Part shown: piece after piece, positions 16,033 to 24,891 of the stretch
How positions within the stretch are numbered: the first letter of the stretch is position 1
How the letters are laid out: each line of letters begins with the position of its first letter
From: Serinicoccus chungangensis
GTDB taxonomy: Bacteria > Actinomycetota > Actinomycetes > Actinomycetales > Dermatophilaceae
Assembly: GCF_001483745.1 (NCBI RefSeq)
Contig: NZ_LQBL01000003.1
Coordinates: 125,425-189,424 of the forward strand
Length of the DNA: 64,000 nt
Direction: 5' to 3'
Notes under the pieces: generated by a model
Databases searched by the model: none
Told to the model about the DNA's origin: nothing
Seen by the model: only the letters and a program-made list of their open reading frames with translations
Position numbers and translations under genes: made by a program

Positions 16033-17640
16033 TCAGGGGCGGCGGACGGCGTCGGAGCCGCCGGCGCCGGCCGTGACGCCGACGTTGTCCATGTCGCGCG
16101 CCTCGCGGGCGCGATCCACCTCGAGGGTGCCGACGTCGGTGGGGTCCGCCCCCTGGGTGTCGACGGGGAACTGCAGCTCCAGGACGTCCTTGCCGAGCTG
16201 GTCCTCGCGGGGCAGCTCGATCGGGTAGTCCCCGGTGAAGCAGGCGGTGCACAACGAGGAGCGGGGCTGCTCGGTGGCCGCCACCATGCCCTCGGTGGAG
16301 ATGTAGCCCAGGGAGTCGGCGCGCAGCGAGGCGCAGATGTCGGCGGCCTCCAGGCCGGTCGCGATGAGCTCGGCCCGGGTGGCGAAGTCGATGCCGTAGA
16401 AGCAGGGCCAGCGCACCGGGGGCGAGGAGATCCGCACGTGCACCTCGGCGGCTCCGGCCTCCCGCAGCATGCGCACGAGCGCCCGCTGGGTGTTGCCGCG
16501 GACGATCGAGTCGTCCACCACGACGAGCCGTTTGCCCTTGATGACGTCGCGCAGGGGGTTCAGCTTGAGCCGGATCCCGAGCTGCCGGATGGTCTGGCTG
16601 GGGGCGATGAAGGTCCGGCCCACGTAGGCGTTCTTGACCAGCCCCTGGCCGTAGGGGATACCCGACTCCTGGGCGTAGCCGATGGCGGCCGGCGTCCCCG
16701 ACTCCGGCGTCGGCATGACCATGTCGGCCTCGACCGGGTGCTCGCGGGCCAGCTGTCGGCCCATCTCCACCCGGGAGTCGTAGACCTCCCGCCCGGCGAT
16801 CGTGGTGTCGGGCCGCGCGAGATAGACCCACTCAAACACGCAGCGTCGGGGCGCCGGCTCGGCGAACCGGCGCGAGCGCAGACCGTTGTGGTCGATGGCG
16901 ATGAGCTCCCCGGGCTCGACCTCCCGCACCACGGAGGCACCGACGATGTCCAGCCCCGCGGTCTCGGAGGCGACCACCCAGCCCCGCTCCAGCCGGCCCA
17001 GCACCAGGGGGCGCACCGCCTGGGGGTCGCGCGCGGCATACAGGGTGCCCTCGTCGCAGAAGACCAGGGAGAAGGCGCCGCGCAGCTGCGGCAGCACCCG
17101 CATGGCCGCCTCCTCCAGCGACAGGTCCGGGTCGGCGGTCAGCATCCCGGTCACGATCGCGGTGTCCGTGGTGTTGCCGCGCCCGACCTCGCCGGTCGAG
17201 CGCGAGAGGTCCCCGCCGAGCATCTCGCGCAGCACGTCGCGCAGCTCGGAGGTGTTGATGAGGTTGCCGTTGTGGGCCAGCGCGACGGTCCCCTCGGCGG
17301 TGCCGCCGAGCGTCGGCTGAGCGTTCTGCCAGGAGTTGCGCCCGGTGGTGGAGTAGCGGCAGTGCCCGACCGCCAGGTGACCCTGGAGGGAGGCCAGCGC
17401 CGACTCGTCGAAGACCTGGCTGACGAGGCCGACGTCCTTGTAGACGACCAGCCGCTGCCCGTCGCTGGTCGCGATCCCCGCCGCCTCCTGCCCGCGGTGC
17501 TGCAGGGCGTAGAGACCGTAGTAGGTGAGCTTGGCGACCTCCTCGCCGGGTGCCCACACCCCGAAGACGCCGCAGGCGTCCTGGGGCAGACGCTCCTCGG
17601 GAAGGAGGTCGTGCGAGAGCCGTCCGTCAGCGCGAGCCAC
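16033..17640 (-). CDS. purF: Amidophosphoribosyltransferase
   Basis: The first committed enzyme of purine synthesis, 535 residues. A propeptide precedes the catalytic N-terminal Cys of CGVFGVWAPGEE, which would be exposed by self-processing. The PRPP loop reads VVVDDSIVRGNT. The four cysteines expected for the structural [4Fe-4S] cluster of the Bacillus-type enzyme are visible: one in RRCVFEW, one in PCFYGID and two in LCTACF. The start is GTG 17640, which gives the usual ARADGRLSHDLLP N-terminus; the in-frame extension upstream is not conserved. Confidence 0.96.
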   Translation of the reverse strand: MARADGRLSHDLLPEERLPQDACGVFGVWAPGEEVAKLTYYGLYALQHRGQEAAGIATSDGQRLVVYKDVGLVSQVFDESALASLQGHLAVGHCRYSTTGRNSWQNAQPTLGGTAEGTVALAHNGNLINTSELRDVLREMLGGDLSRSTGEVGRGNTTDTAIVTGMLTADPDLSLEEAAMRVLPQLRGAFSLVFCDEGTLYAARDPQAVRPLVLGRLERGWVVASETAGLDIVGASVVREVEPGELIAIDHNGLRSRRFAEPAPRRCVFEWVYLARPDTTIAGREVYDSRVEMGRQLAREHPVEADMVMPTPESGTPAAIGYAQESGIPYGQGLVKNAYVGRTFIAPSQTIRQLGIRLKLNPLRDVIKGKRLVVVDDSIVRGNTQRALVRMLREAGAAEVHVRISSPPVRWPCFYGIDFATRAELIATGLEAADICASLRADSLGYISTEGMVAATEQPRSSLCTACFTGDYPIELPREDQLGKDVLELQFPVDTQGADPTDVGTLEVDRAREARDMDNVGVTAGAGGSDAVRRP

Positions 17641-17700
17641 GGCCCCATGGTCCCACAGTCCACGGACCCGGCGCACCGCCCGCCGGGTCGGGCCGGGGGC

Positions 17701-17916
17701 TCAGGAGCCCAGCCGCGGGCGGTCGGCGACGAGGTAGGCCAGCGCCCCGAGGGCGAACCCCGCCCCGCCGCCGATGAGGATGAAGAGGAGGTACTCCTCC
17801 AGCCCGTTGACGTAGGGCACGTCCCGACCGAGGGCCGCCACGATCACCGCGACGACCGCACCGACGACCGCCCCGGTCGCCAAGAAGCGCACCAGGTCGG
17901 GACGACGCTGCTCCAC
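17701..17916 (-). CDS. Small two-helix membrane protein (paralogue A)
   Basis: 71 residues with two hydrophobic helices. The N-terminal RRPDLVRFLATGAVVGAVV matches RRPRLSRFLVAGALVGFVV of the gene just upstream, so the two are tandem paralogues. The start is taken at GTG 17916. It lies between purF and its paralogue on the same strand. Function unknown. Confidence 0.7.
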   Translation of the reverse strand: MEQRRPDLVRFLATGAVVGAVVAVIVAALGRDVPYVNGLEEYLLFILIGGGAGFALGALAYLVADRPRLGS

Positions 17917-17929
17917 GGGCCCTGGCCGG

Positions 17930-18184
17930 TCAGTCGCGCCCGGCGCGACGGTCGAGGGCGAGGTAGACGATGGCGGCGGCGAGCCCGGCGAAGACGGCAC
18001 CGGTAGCCCCCAGGAGGATGACCTCCTGGCCGGCGCTGCTGCCGGGGGCGTCCGGCCCGAGCAGGGAGATCACGGCGCCGACGACGAAGCCGACGAGCGC
18101 GCCGGCGACGAGGAACCGGCTCAGCCGGGGCCGGCGCCGCACCGGCAGCCGGGTGGGTTCGTCCGTGGGGTCCGAGGGTGGCAC
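17930..18184 (-). CDS. Small two-helix membrane protein (paralogue B)
   Basis: About 84 residues from GTG 18184: a Pro/Arg-rich N-terminus, then two membrane helices with the same RRPxLxRFLxxGAxVG pattern as the neighbouring gene 13 bases downstream. The pair probably arose by tandem duplication. Such proteins often lie beside purF in related genomes. No function is known to me. Confidence 0.7.
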   Translation of the reverse strand: MPPSDPTDEPTRLPVRRRPRLSRFLVAGALVGFVVGAVISLLGPDAPGSSAGQEVILLGATGAVFAGLAAAIVYLALDRRAGRD

Positions 18185-18272
18185 CCGACCAGTATCCGTC
18201 AGGACGCGGACCGGCGCGGCAGCCGGGTGGCTGCCGCGCCGGTGACCCGTCACGGGGACCAGGCGGGAGGGA

Positions 18273-19700
18273 TCACCCCTGCCCGATGTTGCGGTCGGTC
18301 AGCCCACCGCTGGAGCGGCTCGCCGGGTCGGCCAGGCCCCCGACGAGACCGAGCAGCTGCGTCTCGACGGTGTCGTGCACCGCCAGCTCCCCGCCGACCA
18401 CGGTGATGAGCGGGAACGAGAAGCCGGTCACGAGCCGCTCGACCTCGTCGAGGACCCCGGGCGGCACCGCGTCCGGGCGGGTCAGCGCCACCCCGGCCCC
18501 GGTCCGCGCGGCGACCGGCACGGCGGTCAGGCTGTCGGGGAAGTCCTGCCCCGTGGCCACCATCACCTTGCCCTCCGCCGGGAACTGCTCGAGGACCGCC
18601 TCGGCGGTGTCGTAGCGGTCCGGACCGCTGTAGCGCGTCCACGGCATACCGAGGGAGACGTCGTCGAGGACGTCGTCGGAGAGCACGGTGGTGCCGCCGG
18701 CGGCGTAGACGTCGTCGAAGGTCAGCGCGGCCACGGCGCTCGCGGTCTCCGGAGGCACCTCGGCGTGCTTGGTGAGGACCAGCGGGGCCTGGTGGCGGGC
18801 CGCCAGGGCGCTGAGCACCAAGGCGTCCGGGAAGTCCTGCCCCGAGGCGACGAAGAGCTCGGCCGAGCTGTCCTGCACCACGCGCTGCGCGACCTCGCCG
18901 GCCGTCCCGTAGCGGTCGGGCCCGGACACCCGCTCGACGTCGGCTCCCGGGAGGGCGGCCTGCACGTCGGTGAGGACCTGGCCGCCCACCGCGGCCGGCC
19001 CACCGACGACGTAGACGTCGTCGGGCGCGAGCCGCAGCAGCTCGTCGCGGGTCGCCGCGGACAGCCCTCCCGGGGTGGTGAGCAGCAGCGGGGCCCCGAG
19101 CTGCGCGGCCCACGGGGCCGCCGCGAGGGCGTCCGGGTAGGTCGTGGACGTGGCGATGACCACCGTGTCGGCCATGACGAACTTCTGCTCCGAGAGCATG
19201 GCGGCGGTCTCGATCCGGGTCGGCCCGCCGATCCGCTCGACGTCGAAGGTGCACGGCCCGTCGACGTCGTCGGGGTAGAACGGGTCGACGGTCTCCAGGG
19301 TGCCGACGACGTCGCCGTCGGCGTCCACGTCGCTGATGACGATGCCGACCCCGGGCGCCCCGGTGCCGTAGAGGCCGACGAAGGACAGGAACGCGTTGAG
19401 CTCCCGCGTCGTGCCCACCTCGACCTCGAGGATGCGGCTGTCCTTGAGCGTGCCGTCGTCCCAGACCTCGAACCGGACGCGGTCGAAGCCGCCGACGTCG
19501 TCGGTGGTGCCGGTGACGTCGGCCTGGATGGCGTACTCGTTGCGGCTGCAGTCGTCGTTGACGAACTGCACCCCGCTGATCTCGTGGTCGCCGAGCGTGG
19601 CGGCGAGCGCCGGGGTGGCGGCGAGCACCGTGGTGCCGAGCGCGAGCGCCGTCCCCGTCGCGAACCCTGCCCTGCGCAGGGTCCTGGTGGTGGTGGTCAT
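18273..19700 (-). CDS. Secreted protein with three cell-wall-binding type 2 repeats
   Basis: A 475-residue secreted protein with a signal peptide (about residues 1-33). An N-terminal beta-rich domain (residues 34-155) has two cysteines (NDDCSRNE, GPCTFDVERI). Three PF04122-type repeats follow, each starting with a RIxGPxRxxTA-like motif (GGPTRIETA, SGPDRYGTA, SGPDRYDTA) and including PDAL or PDSL segments. These repeats are thought to bind cell-wall polymers. GGAG lies 6 bases before ATG 19700. A second protein of this class is encoded at 28266-30206. Confidence 0.9.
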   Translation of the reverse strand: MTTTTRTLRRAGFATGTALALGTTVLAATPALAATLGDHEISGVQFVNDDCSRNEYAIQADVTGTTDDVGGFDRVRFEVWDDGTLKDSRILEVEVGTTRELNAFLSFVGLYGTGAPGVGIVISDVDADGDVVGTLETVDPFYPDDVDGPCTFDVERIGGPTRIETAAMLSEQKFVMADTVVIATSTTYPDALAAAPWAAQLGAPLLLTTPGGLSAATRDELLRLAPDDVYVVGGPAAVGGQVLTDVQAALPGADVERVSGPDRYGTAGEVAQRVVQDSSAELFVASGQDFPDALVLSALAARHQAPLVLTKHAEVPPETASAVAALTFDDVYAAGGTTVLSDDVLDDVSLGMPWTRYSGPDRYDTAEAVLEQFPAEGKVMVATGQDFPDSLTAVPVAARTGAGVALTRPDAVPPGVLDEVERLVTGFSFPLITVVGGELAVHDTVETQLLGLVGGLADPASRSSGGLTDRNIGQG

Positions 19701-19834
19701 GCGGATCTCCTTCGGGCGCCGGCCGTCACGGGCCGGTGACGCCGGGAGGCCCCTCGCCTCCGCCGGGGCGTCGGGGGCTCAGAGCGCCCCCGCCCCGCCG
19801 GGATACATCACCGGTATGCCGCGCCGCGCCTCGC

Positions 19835-20695
19835 TCAGGGACGCGCGGCCGCGAGCGCCTCCAGGACGCGCACGTCGGCGTGGTAGGGGTCCTCCGCGCG
19901 CGGCCAGTGCACCACGACGTCGGTGAACCCGGCCTCCGCGGCCCGGCCGATGCGGTCCTGGGCTTCCTCCAGGCTGCCCAGGGCGGGTGACCCGGCATCC
20001 AGGGACAGGTAGCGGTCCAGGGGCCGGGCCCGATCCGCCCCGGCCTCCAGCGCGTCCACCCGGGCGCCGAGCTCGCGCACGCCGCGCCACCACGCGTCGA
20101 GCCCCTCGTCGGCGGCGCCGGGAGGCCCGGTGGTGAGCCAGCCGGCGCCGTGCGCCACCGCCAGCCGCATGGCGCGCGGGCCGTTGGCGGCGACCACGAA
20201 GGGCACCCGTGGCTGCTGGACGCAGCGCGGGCGGGCCCCCGCCCCGGCCACCGTGAAGAACTCGCCCTCGACCTGGACGTCGTCCTCGGTGAGCAACCGG
20301 TCCAGCAGGGGCACGAACTCCGCGAACCGGGCGGTGCGCTCCCCGCGGGTGTGCCGGTCGCCGAGCAGCCGGCTGTCCAGGTCCCCGCCGGCCCCCAGGC
20401 CGAGCAGGACGCGCCCGTCGCTGAGGTCGTCCAGGGTGGTGACGTCCTTGGCCAGCAGCGCCGGGTGCCGGAAGTTCGGGGAGGCGACGAAGGTGCCGAG
20501 CCGGACCCGGTCCGTGACCACGGCGGCCGCCGCGAGGGTGGCGACCGTGGAGTGCCACGGGGCCCGCGGGAGCCCGGCCCAGACGAGGTGGTCGTAGGTC
20601 CAGGCGTGCTCGAACCCCCACTCCTCCACCTGCCGCCACAGCGGCTCGGCCTCGCGCCAGGGATGCTCGGGCAGGATGCAGACACCGATCCTCAT
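19835..20695 (-). CDS. LLM class F420-dependent oxidoreductase
   Basis: A 286-residue luciferase-like TIM-barrel protein. The N-terminus MRIGVCILPEHPW, then YDHLVWAG (about residue 35) and DDLSDGRVLLGLGAGGD (about residue 90) are typical of actinobacterial LLM enzymes that use F420. The substrate is not deducible. It is followed downstream by the gap before the cell-wall-binding gene; the MFS gene lies upstream on the same strand with a 30-base gap. Confidence 0.88.
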   Translation of the reverse strand: MRIGVCILPEHPWREAEPLWRQVEEWGFEHAWTYDHLVWAGLPRAPWHSTVATLAAAAVVTDRVRLGTFVASPNFRHPALLAKDVTTLDDLSDGRVLLGLGAGGDLDSRLLGDRHTRGERTARFAEFVPLLDRLLTEDDVQVEGEFFTVAGAGARPRCVQQPRVPFVVAANGPRAMRLAVAHGAGWLTTGPPGAADEGLDAWWRGVRELGARVDALEAGADRARPLDRYLSLDAGSPALGSLEEAQDRIGRAAEAGFTDVVVHWPRAEDPYHADVRVLEALAAARP

Positions 20696-20725
20696 GCGCA
20701 GGACGCTAACGCGCTCCGGCCGGTC

Positions 20726-22027
20726 TCAGCCGACCGGCTCCGGGTCGGGAGCCAGCTCGTGCGCGTCCACCAGCGCCTGCGGGACACCGACGGCGACCAG
20801 GGCGGTGGCCAGGAGCATCACCACGGGGACACCGGCCAGGACCGCCGGGATGCCGAGGAGCGCCGCGACCTGCCCGCCCACCAGGGCGCCGAGGGGCATC
20901 GCCCCGAAGACCAGCACCCGGGAGGCGCCCCCCACCCGGCCCAGCTGGTCACCCGACACCAGGCGGGGCCGGATGGAGCCGGAGACGACGTTGCCGATCA
21001 CCCCCAGCGGACCGGCCGCCAGGAGGAACAGGGCCAGCCCCCACACCGAGGGCCACAGGAGCAGGGGGAGGTTGAAGAGGGCGTTGAGCCCCCAGCACGC
21101 GACGAGGACGGACATCTCCGAGAAGCGCTCGATGATCCTGCTGGCCACCATGCTGCCCAGCAGGGCACCGACGGGGAGCGCCACCATGGCGAGGGAGAAG
21201 AGCTGCGGGGACAGGCCGCCCTCCGACTCGGGACCGACGAGCCAGAGGATGAGGACCGCGCTGAGGGCGGTCGAGGCGAAGTTCCACAGCCCCGCGGCGA
21301 TCGCCAGGGGGCGCAGCACGGGGTGGGTCCACAGGGTGCGCATCCCCGAGGTCAGCTCCGACCACCGCGACCCCACGCTCTCGACCTCGCGGGCCACCGG
21401 GGCATACCTCCCGCGCAGGCCGAGGACGAGGACCAGGACGGCGCCCACCACCACCAGCGCCGAGGAGCCGACGAGCCACGCCGCGCCGAGCGCGACCAGC
21501 ACACCGGCCAGCGGCGGCCCCACGAAGCCGTTGCTCACCTGCTCCACCGCGAGGAGGCGGGAGTTCGCCCGGCGCAGCGGGCCGGCCGAGCGCCCGACCA
21601 GGGCCGGCACCTGCGCGGCCGCAGCGAGGTCGGCGAAGACCTCGGTGACGCCGTAGCCCAGCGCGAGCCCGACCAGCACCCAGATGGTGAGCCGGTCGGA
21701 CAGCGCGAGGACCCCGGCCCCGCCCAGGAGGGCGGCCCGGACGCCGAGGGCGACCACCATCGTGCGGCGCCGGTCCCACCGGTCGACCAGCACCCCGGCG
21801 GGGATGCCGCAGACCAGCCACGGCAACCACACCGCGGCGGTCAGCACCCCCATGAGCAGAGGGGACCGGGTGAGGGTCACCGCCAGCAGGGGGACCCCGA
21901 TCTGGACGACCCCGTCAGCGAGGTTCGCCAGACCGACGGCACCGAGGTGGGCCTCGAAGGGCCGCCCCAGGGGCGTGGTGGCCGTGCCGGGCGAGGTCGC
22001 CGCGGTCCTAGTGGTGGATGCCGTCAT
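20726..22027 (-). CDS. MFS transporter (EntS-like drug/siderophore exporter group)
   Basis: A 433-residue, 12-helix transporter. The loop after helix 2-3, DRWDRRRTMV, is the standard MFS motif A region. Overall pattern matches the MFS_3 exporters. The start is ATG 22027 (MTAST). It is divergent from an ArsR-type regulator gene; the 68-base gap between them is the most AT-rich DNA nearby and holds a repeated TGCAAA. By context it is probably an efflux pump controlled by that regulator; the exported compound is unknown. Confidence 0.88.
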   Translation of the reverse strand: MTASTTRTAATSPGTATTPLGRPFEAHLGAVGLANLADGVVQIGVPLLAVTLTRSPLLMGVLTAAVWLPWLVCGIPAGVLVDRWDRRRTMVVALGVRAALLGGAGVLALSDRLTIWVLVGLALGYGVTEVFADLAAAAQVPALVGRSAGPLRRANSRLLAVEQVSNGFVGPPLAGVLVALGAAWLVGSSALVVVGAVLVLVLGLRGRYAPVAREVESVGSRWSELTSGMRTLWTHPVLRPLAIAAGLWNFASTALSAVLILWLVGPESEGGLSPQLFSLAMVALPVGALLGSMVASRIIERFSEMSVLVACWGLNALFNLPLLLWPSVWGLALFLLAAGPLGVIGNVVSGSIRPRLVSGDQLGRVGGASRVLVFGAMPLGALVGGQVAALLGIPAVLAGVPVVMLLATALVAVGVPQALVDAHELAPDPEPVG

Positions 22028-22057
22028 GGCCGGTCCCCTATCCTGGGTGCAGAAGAT

Positions 22058-22089
22058 TGTGTGCAAACTAACCTCTGCAAAGGTATCTT
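22058..22089 (+). promoter_or_regulatory. Promoter/operator region of the divergent MFS-regulator pair
   Basis: TGCAAA occurs at 22062-22067 and again at 22076-22081 (14-base period). TATCTT (22084-22089) ends 6 bases before the regulator ATG at 22096, consistent with a leaderless transcript. The repeats overlap the presumed -35 region and are plausible binding sites for the regulator itself. This is inference from position. Confidence 0.5.
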
Positions 22090-22095
22090 TGGACT

Positions 22096-22704
22096 ATGCC
22101 GCAACGCAACCCCTCCCCCCACGTCGCCCGTGCCGTCGACGCCGCCACGCTCAAGGCGTTCGCCCACCCGCTGCGGCTGCGGATGTACGACTACCTCAAG
22201 GACCACGGCGCGGCGACCGCCTCGATGCTGGCGCGGGCCATGGGCGAGAACACCGGGCAGACCAGCTACCACCTGCGCCAGCTGGAGCGGCACGGGCTCG
22301 TCGAGGAGGACACCGCGCGCGGCTCGGCGCGGGAGCGGTGGTGGACCAGCGTCGGCTTCTCCTTCGGCCTGGACGCGGTCGCGGAGGACGCCGCGGCGCG
22401 CACCGCCGCGCAGACGGTCATGCTCCACCAGATGGAGATGCGCAACGCGCGGGTGCAGGAGTGGATCGCGCGGATGGAGTCCGAGGACGAGGCGTGGGCC
22501 GGCATCGCCACCTCCAACGAGGCCACGGCCATGCTGACCTTCGAGGAGGCCGACGCCCTCGGCGACGCCATCGCCGCCACGATGACCGAGCACCTCGAGC
22601 GGGCGAAGGCCGCCCGCACCGAGCACGGCGAGGAGGGGGCCCGGCGGGTCAAGCTCTACCAGCTGCTCTTCCCGCTGCCGCCGGAGGAGCCCACCGACGC
22701 CTGA
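22096..22704 (+). CDS. ArsR-type winged-helix transcriptional regulator
   Basis: A 202-residue protein. Residues 15-90 form a winged helix of the HTH_20/ArsR class (LKAFAHPLRLRMYDYLKDH, TGQTSYHLRQLERHGLVEE). The rest is helical and probably a ligand-binding or dimerisation region. The gene is divergent from the MFS gene, so it probably represses the transporter and itself. No cysteine metal site is apparent, so it is unlikely to be a metal sensor. Confidence 0.85.
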   Translation: MPQRNPSPHVARAVDAATLKAFAHPLRLRMYDYLKDHGAATASMLARAMGENTGQTSYHLRQLERHGLVEEDTARGSARERWWTSVGFSFGLDAVAEDAAARTAAQTVMLHQMEMRNARVQEWIARMESEDEAWAGIATSNEATAMLTFEEADALGDAIAATMTEHLERAKAARTEHGEEGARRVKLYQLLFPLPPEEPTDA

Positions 22705-22711
22705 GCCCGGC

Positions 22712-23095
22712 TCAGCGCAGCGGCAGGTATGCCGTGAGGTCGGCCCGCTGCCCCGACGCGCGGACCGCGCCGCTCGCGGTCGCCTCGGCCCAGGTGGTCC
22801 GCCCGGTCGCCAGCGCCAGCCACGTCTGCGGGTCGGTCTCCACCACGTTGGTCGGGGTCCCGCGCGTGTGCCGCGGGCCCTCGACGACCTGCGCGGCGGC
22901 ATACGGCGGGATCCGCACCTCGACCGACCTGCCGGGCGCGCGCTCGACGAGGTCCTCGAGCAGGTAGCGCACCGCGGTGGCCAGCTGGCTGCGGGAGACC
23001 TCCGGCGCGCCGCCCGGGCCGGCGGACCGGGCAGCCTCCCAGGCCGCGAGCGCCTGCTCGCCGGCGGCCGGGTCGACCCTGCGGCGGGCGGGCAT
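22712..23095 (-). CDS. Sterol carrier family protein
   Basis: A 127-residue protein of an actinobacterial family annotated as sterol carrier-like. Recognisable segments are SVEVRIPPYAAAQVVEGPRH, RGTPTNVVETDPQTW and ASGQRADLTAYLPL. Its ATG overlaps the arcA stop by one base (TGATG on the minus strand), so it is translationally coupled to arcA. The biochemical role is unknown. It is the last gene of its operon and converges on the regulator gene with a 7-base gap. Confidence 0.8.
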   Translation of the reverse strand: MPARRRVDPAAGEQALAAWEAARSAGPGGAPEVSRSQLATAVRYLLEDLVERAPGRSVEVRIPPYAAAQVVEGPRHTRGTPTNVVETDPQTWLALATGRTTWAEATASGAVRASGQRADLTAYLPLR

Positions 23096-24336
23096 CAGGC
23101 GAGCGGGTCGCGCTCGACCGGGCAGGACATGCACCGCGGGCCGCCGCGCCCCCGCCCCAGCTCGGAGCCGGCGATCTCCAGCACCTCCACGCCCTGCTCG
23201 CGCAGGTAGGCGTTGGTCACCGTGTTGCGCTGGTAGCCGACGACGACTCCGGGCTCGAGCGCGAGCACGTTGCAGCCGTCGTCCCACTGCTCCCGGGCCG
23301 CCGCCCTCGGGTCCTGCTCGGCGGCGAGCACCCGCACCGAGTCCAGGCCGAGGCCGCGCGCGATGACCTGCATCATCTGCTCCGGCTCGTGGCGTTCGAT
23401 CTCCAGGCGCAACTCGCCGGTCGAGGCGTCCTGGTCACCGGCGGTGATGGTCCAGGACGTGAGGTCGGGCAGCCCGAGGTAGCGGGTGAAGGTCTGCTCG
23501 TCGAGCATCGTCATCACCGTGTCGAGGTGCATGACCGCGCGGGCCTTGGGCATGTCCAGCGCGACGACCCGCTCGGCCTGGCCGGAGGCGAGCAGCCCGC
23601 GGGCCAGGCGCTCGACCCCGGTCGCCGTGGTGCGCTCGGAGAGTCCGACGAGGACCATCCCGTTGCCCGGCACGAGGATGTCGCCCCCCTCGGCCGTCGC
23701 GGGGCCGTCGTCGACGCCGTGGCTCCACCACTGCATACCGGCCTCGGCGAACATCGGGTGGTAGCGGTAGATCGCGTCGTAGTGCACCGTCTCCCGGCGG
23801 CGGGCCTTCTTGTGCATCGAGTTGACGGCCACCCCGCCGTAGGCCCACGCGGAGGTGTCCCGGGTGAACAGGTGGTTGGGCAGCGGCGCGAGCACCGAGT
23901 CGTGCAGGCCGAACTGGTCGATGACCACCGAGCGGGGGCTGCCGATGCGCTCGAGCACCTCGGCCTTGGTGATGCCGCCGATGAGGTGGGTGGTGAGCTC
24001 GGCGTCGTCCATGCCGTCGAACATCGCGCGCAGGTCCTCGGCCGCCTGGGGGCCCACGTGCCGCTCGTCCAGCGAGTGGGCGAGGACGTGGGCGCGCGCC
24101 TCGGGGACGGCGAGCGCCTCGCGCAGCAGGGTGTCGAAGTGGTGCACGGTCACCCCGCGCTCGCGCATGACCTGCACGAAGTAGTCGTGCTCCTCCTGCG
24201 CCTTCTCCACCCACAGGATCTCGTCGAAGAGGTAGCGCTCCTTGTTGTCGGGGGTCAGCCGGTGCATCTCCAGCCCGGGGCGGTGCACGATGACCTGTCG
24301 CAGGCGACCGACCTCGGATCCGACGTGGAACGGCAT
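23095..24336 (-). CDS. arcA: Arginine deiminase
   Basis: A 413-residue enzyme that hydrolyses arginine to citrulline and ammonia. The nucleophilic Cys is C402 in [16 protein letters not shown]. Other family segments are [13 protein letters not shown] (residues 9-21), [12 protein letters not shown] and [16 protein letters not shown] lies 8 bases before ATG 24336. No arcB, arcC or arcD is present nearby, so it may serve arginine use or acid resistance rather than a full deiminase pathway. Confidence 0.96.
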   Translation of the reverse strand: MPFHVGSEVGRLRQVIVHRPGLEMHRLTPDNKERYLFDEILWVEKAQEEHDYFVQVMRERGVTVHHFDTLLREALAVPEARAHVLAHSLDERHVGPQAAEDLRAMFDGMDDAELTTHLIGGITKAEVLERIGSPRSVVIDQFGLHDSVLAPLPNHLFTRDTSAWAYGGVAVNSMHKKARRRETVHYDAIYRYHPMFAEAGMQWWSHGVDDGPATAEGGDILVPGNGMVLVGLSERTTATGVERLARGLLASGQAERVVALDMPKARAVMHLDTVMTMLDEQTFTRYLGLPDLTSWTITAGDQDASTGELRLEIERHEPEQMMQVIARGLGLDSVRVLAAEQDPRAAAREQWDDGCNVLALEPGVVVGYQRNTVTNAYLREQGVEVLEIAGSELGRGRGGPRCMSCPVERDPLA

Positions 24337-24411
24337 GGCGTGTCCTTTCGCAGGGGTGCGGACATCCTGCCACGGGGGAGCGACGGTGCGGGGCCGTCGG
24401 CAGCAGGGCAT

Positions 24412-24504
24412 GGAGAACCCCTCGCGCACCTGGAAGAGCTCGATTGCCCTTGCTGCATTCCTGCCCTGGGGGAGTTCACCGAGGTACCACCGCACGAGGG
24501 GTCC
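24412..24504 (-). ncRNA. ffs: Signal recognition particle RNA, small bacterial type (4.5S)
   Basis: On the minus strand the RNA folds into a long hairpin. 5' CCCCUCGUGC pairs fully with 3' GCGCGAGGGG. The apical region reads CCCAGGGCAGGAAUGC then AGCAAGGG: a GGAA tetraloop closed by GCA/UGC, flanked by the AGG and AGCA internal-loop strands that bind Ffh. The length of about 93 bases fits. A good promoter (TTGGAC, 17-base spacer, TAGACT) places the 5' end at about 24504. Ends are estimated from pairing. Confidence 0.85.
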
Positions 24505-24511
24505 GGCGCCC

Positions 24512-24540
24512 AGTCTAGGTGCTCGGCCGAGACTGTCCAA
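24512..24540 (-). promoter_or_regulatory. Promoter of the SRP RNA gene
   Basis: On the minus strand TTGGAC (24540-24535) and TAGACT (24517-24512) are separated by exactly 17 bases; transcription would start 8 bases further, at the 5' end of the SRP RNA. Confidence 0.75.
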
Positions 24541-24593
24541 GACGGCCCGCGCGCGCAGGCTGCACGGGTGTGTGGAAGGCCCGGGTATGCGGA

Positions 24594-24629
24594 AGGCCCC
24601 GGTCACCGTGGAACGGTGGCCCGGGGCCT
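24594..24629 (-). terminator. Terminator after tRNA-Ser(GGA)
   Basis: The outer arms AGGCCCCGG and CCGGGGCCT with an inner CACCGT/ACGGTG stem form a strong hairpin starting 8 bases after the CCA end of tRNA-Ser(GGA). The SRP RNA promoter begins about 54 bases beyond it. Confidence 0.7.
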
Positions 24630-24636
24630 CGCCGAC

Positions 24637-24724
24637 TGGCGGAGGATGGGGGATTTGAACCCCCGAGGGTTTTATCCCAACACGATTTCCAATCGTGCGC
24701 ACTAGGCCGCTATGCGAATCCTCC
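24637..24724 (-). tRNA. tRNA-Ser (anticodon GGA)
   Basis: A class II tRNA with a long variable arm. The acceptor stem is GGAGGAT/ATCCTCC, the anticodon loop TTGGAAA gives GGA (reads UCC/UCU), and the T arm contains GTTCAAAT. CCA is encoded (24639-24637 on the minus strand). The upstream promoter reads TTGGGC, 18 bases, TATCCT. Confidence 0.95.
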
Positions 24725-24760
24725 GCGCAGCAGGATACCCGAGGCGGTCCGGGCGGCCCA

Positions 24761-24891
24761 AACGCGCGTGCGGTGCCGGCTGAGCACGCGTCCGGTGCCG
24801 GCTGAGCACGCGTCCGGTGCGGGCTGAGCACGCGTCCGGTGCGGGCTGAGCGCGCGTCCGGTGCGGGCTGAGCGCGCGTCCGGTGCGGTCA
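24761..24891 (-). repeat. 22-bp tandem repeat array, locus C (about 6 units)
   Basis: Full units start at 24782, 24804, 24826, 24848 and 24870, with a partial unit before them. The core is CACGCGTCCGGTGC or CGCGCGTCCGGTGC. The last unit contains the stop codon (24889-24891) of the HerA-like gene. Confidence 0.9.

Noticed and set aside
15777-16076. Cys-rich 99-codon plus-strand ORF
   Set aside because: It lies entirely in repeats, has no ribosome site, and overlaps the purF 3' end antisense.
24637-24724. tRNA genes as attachment sites of integrated elements
   Set aside because: No integrase gene and no duplicated tRNA 3' end was seen near any of the six tRNA genes.
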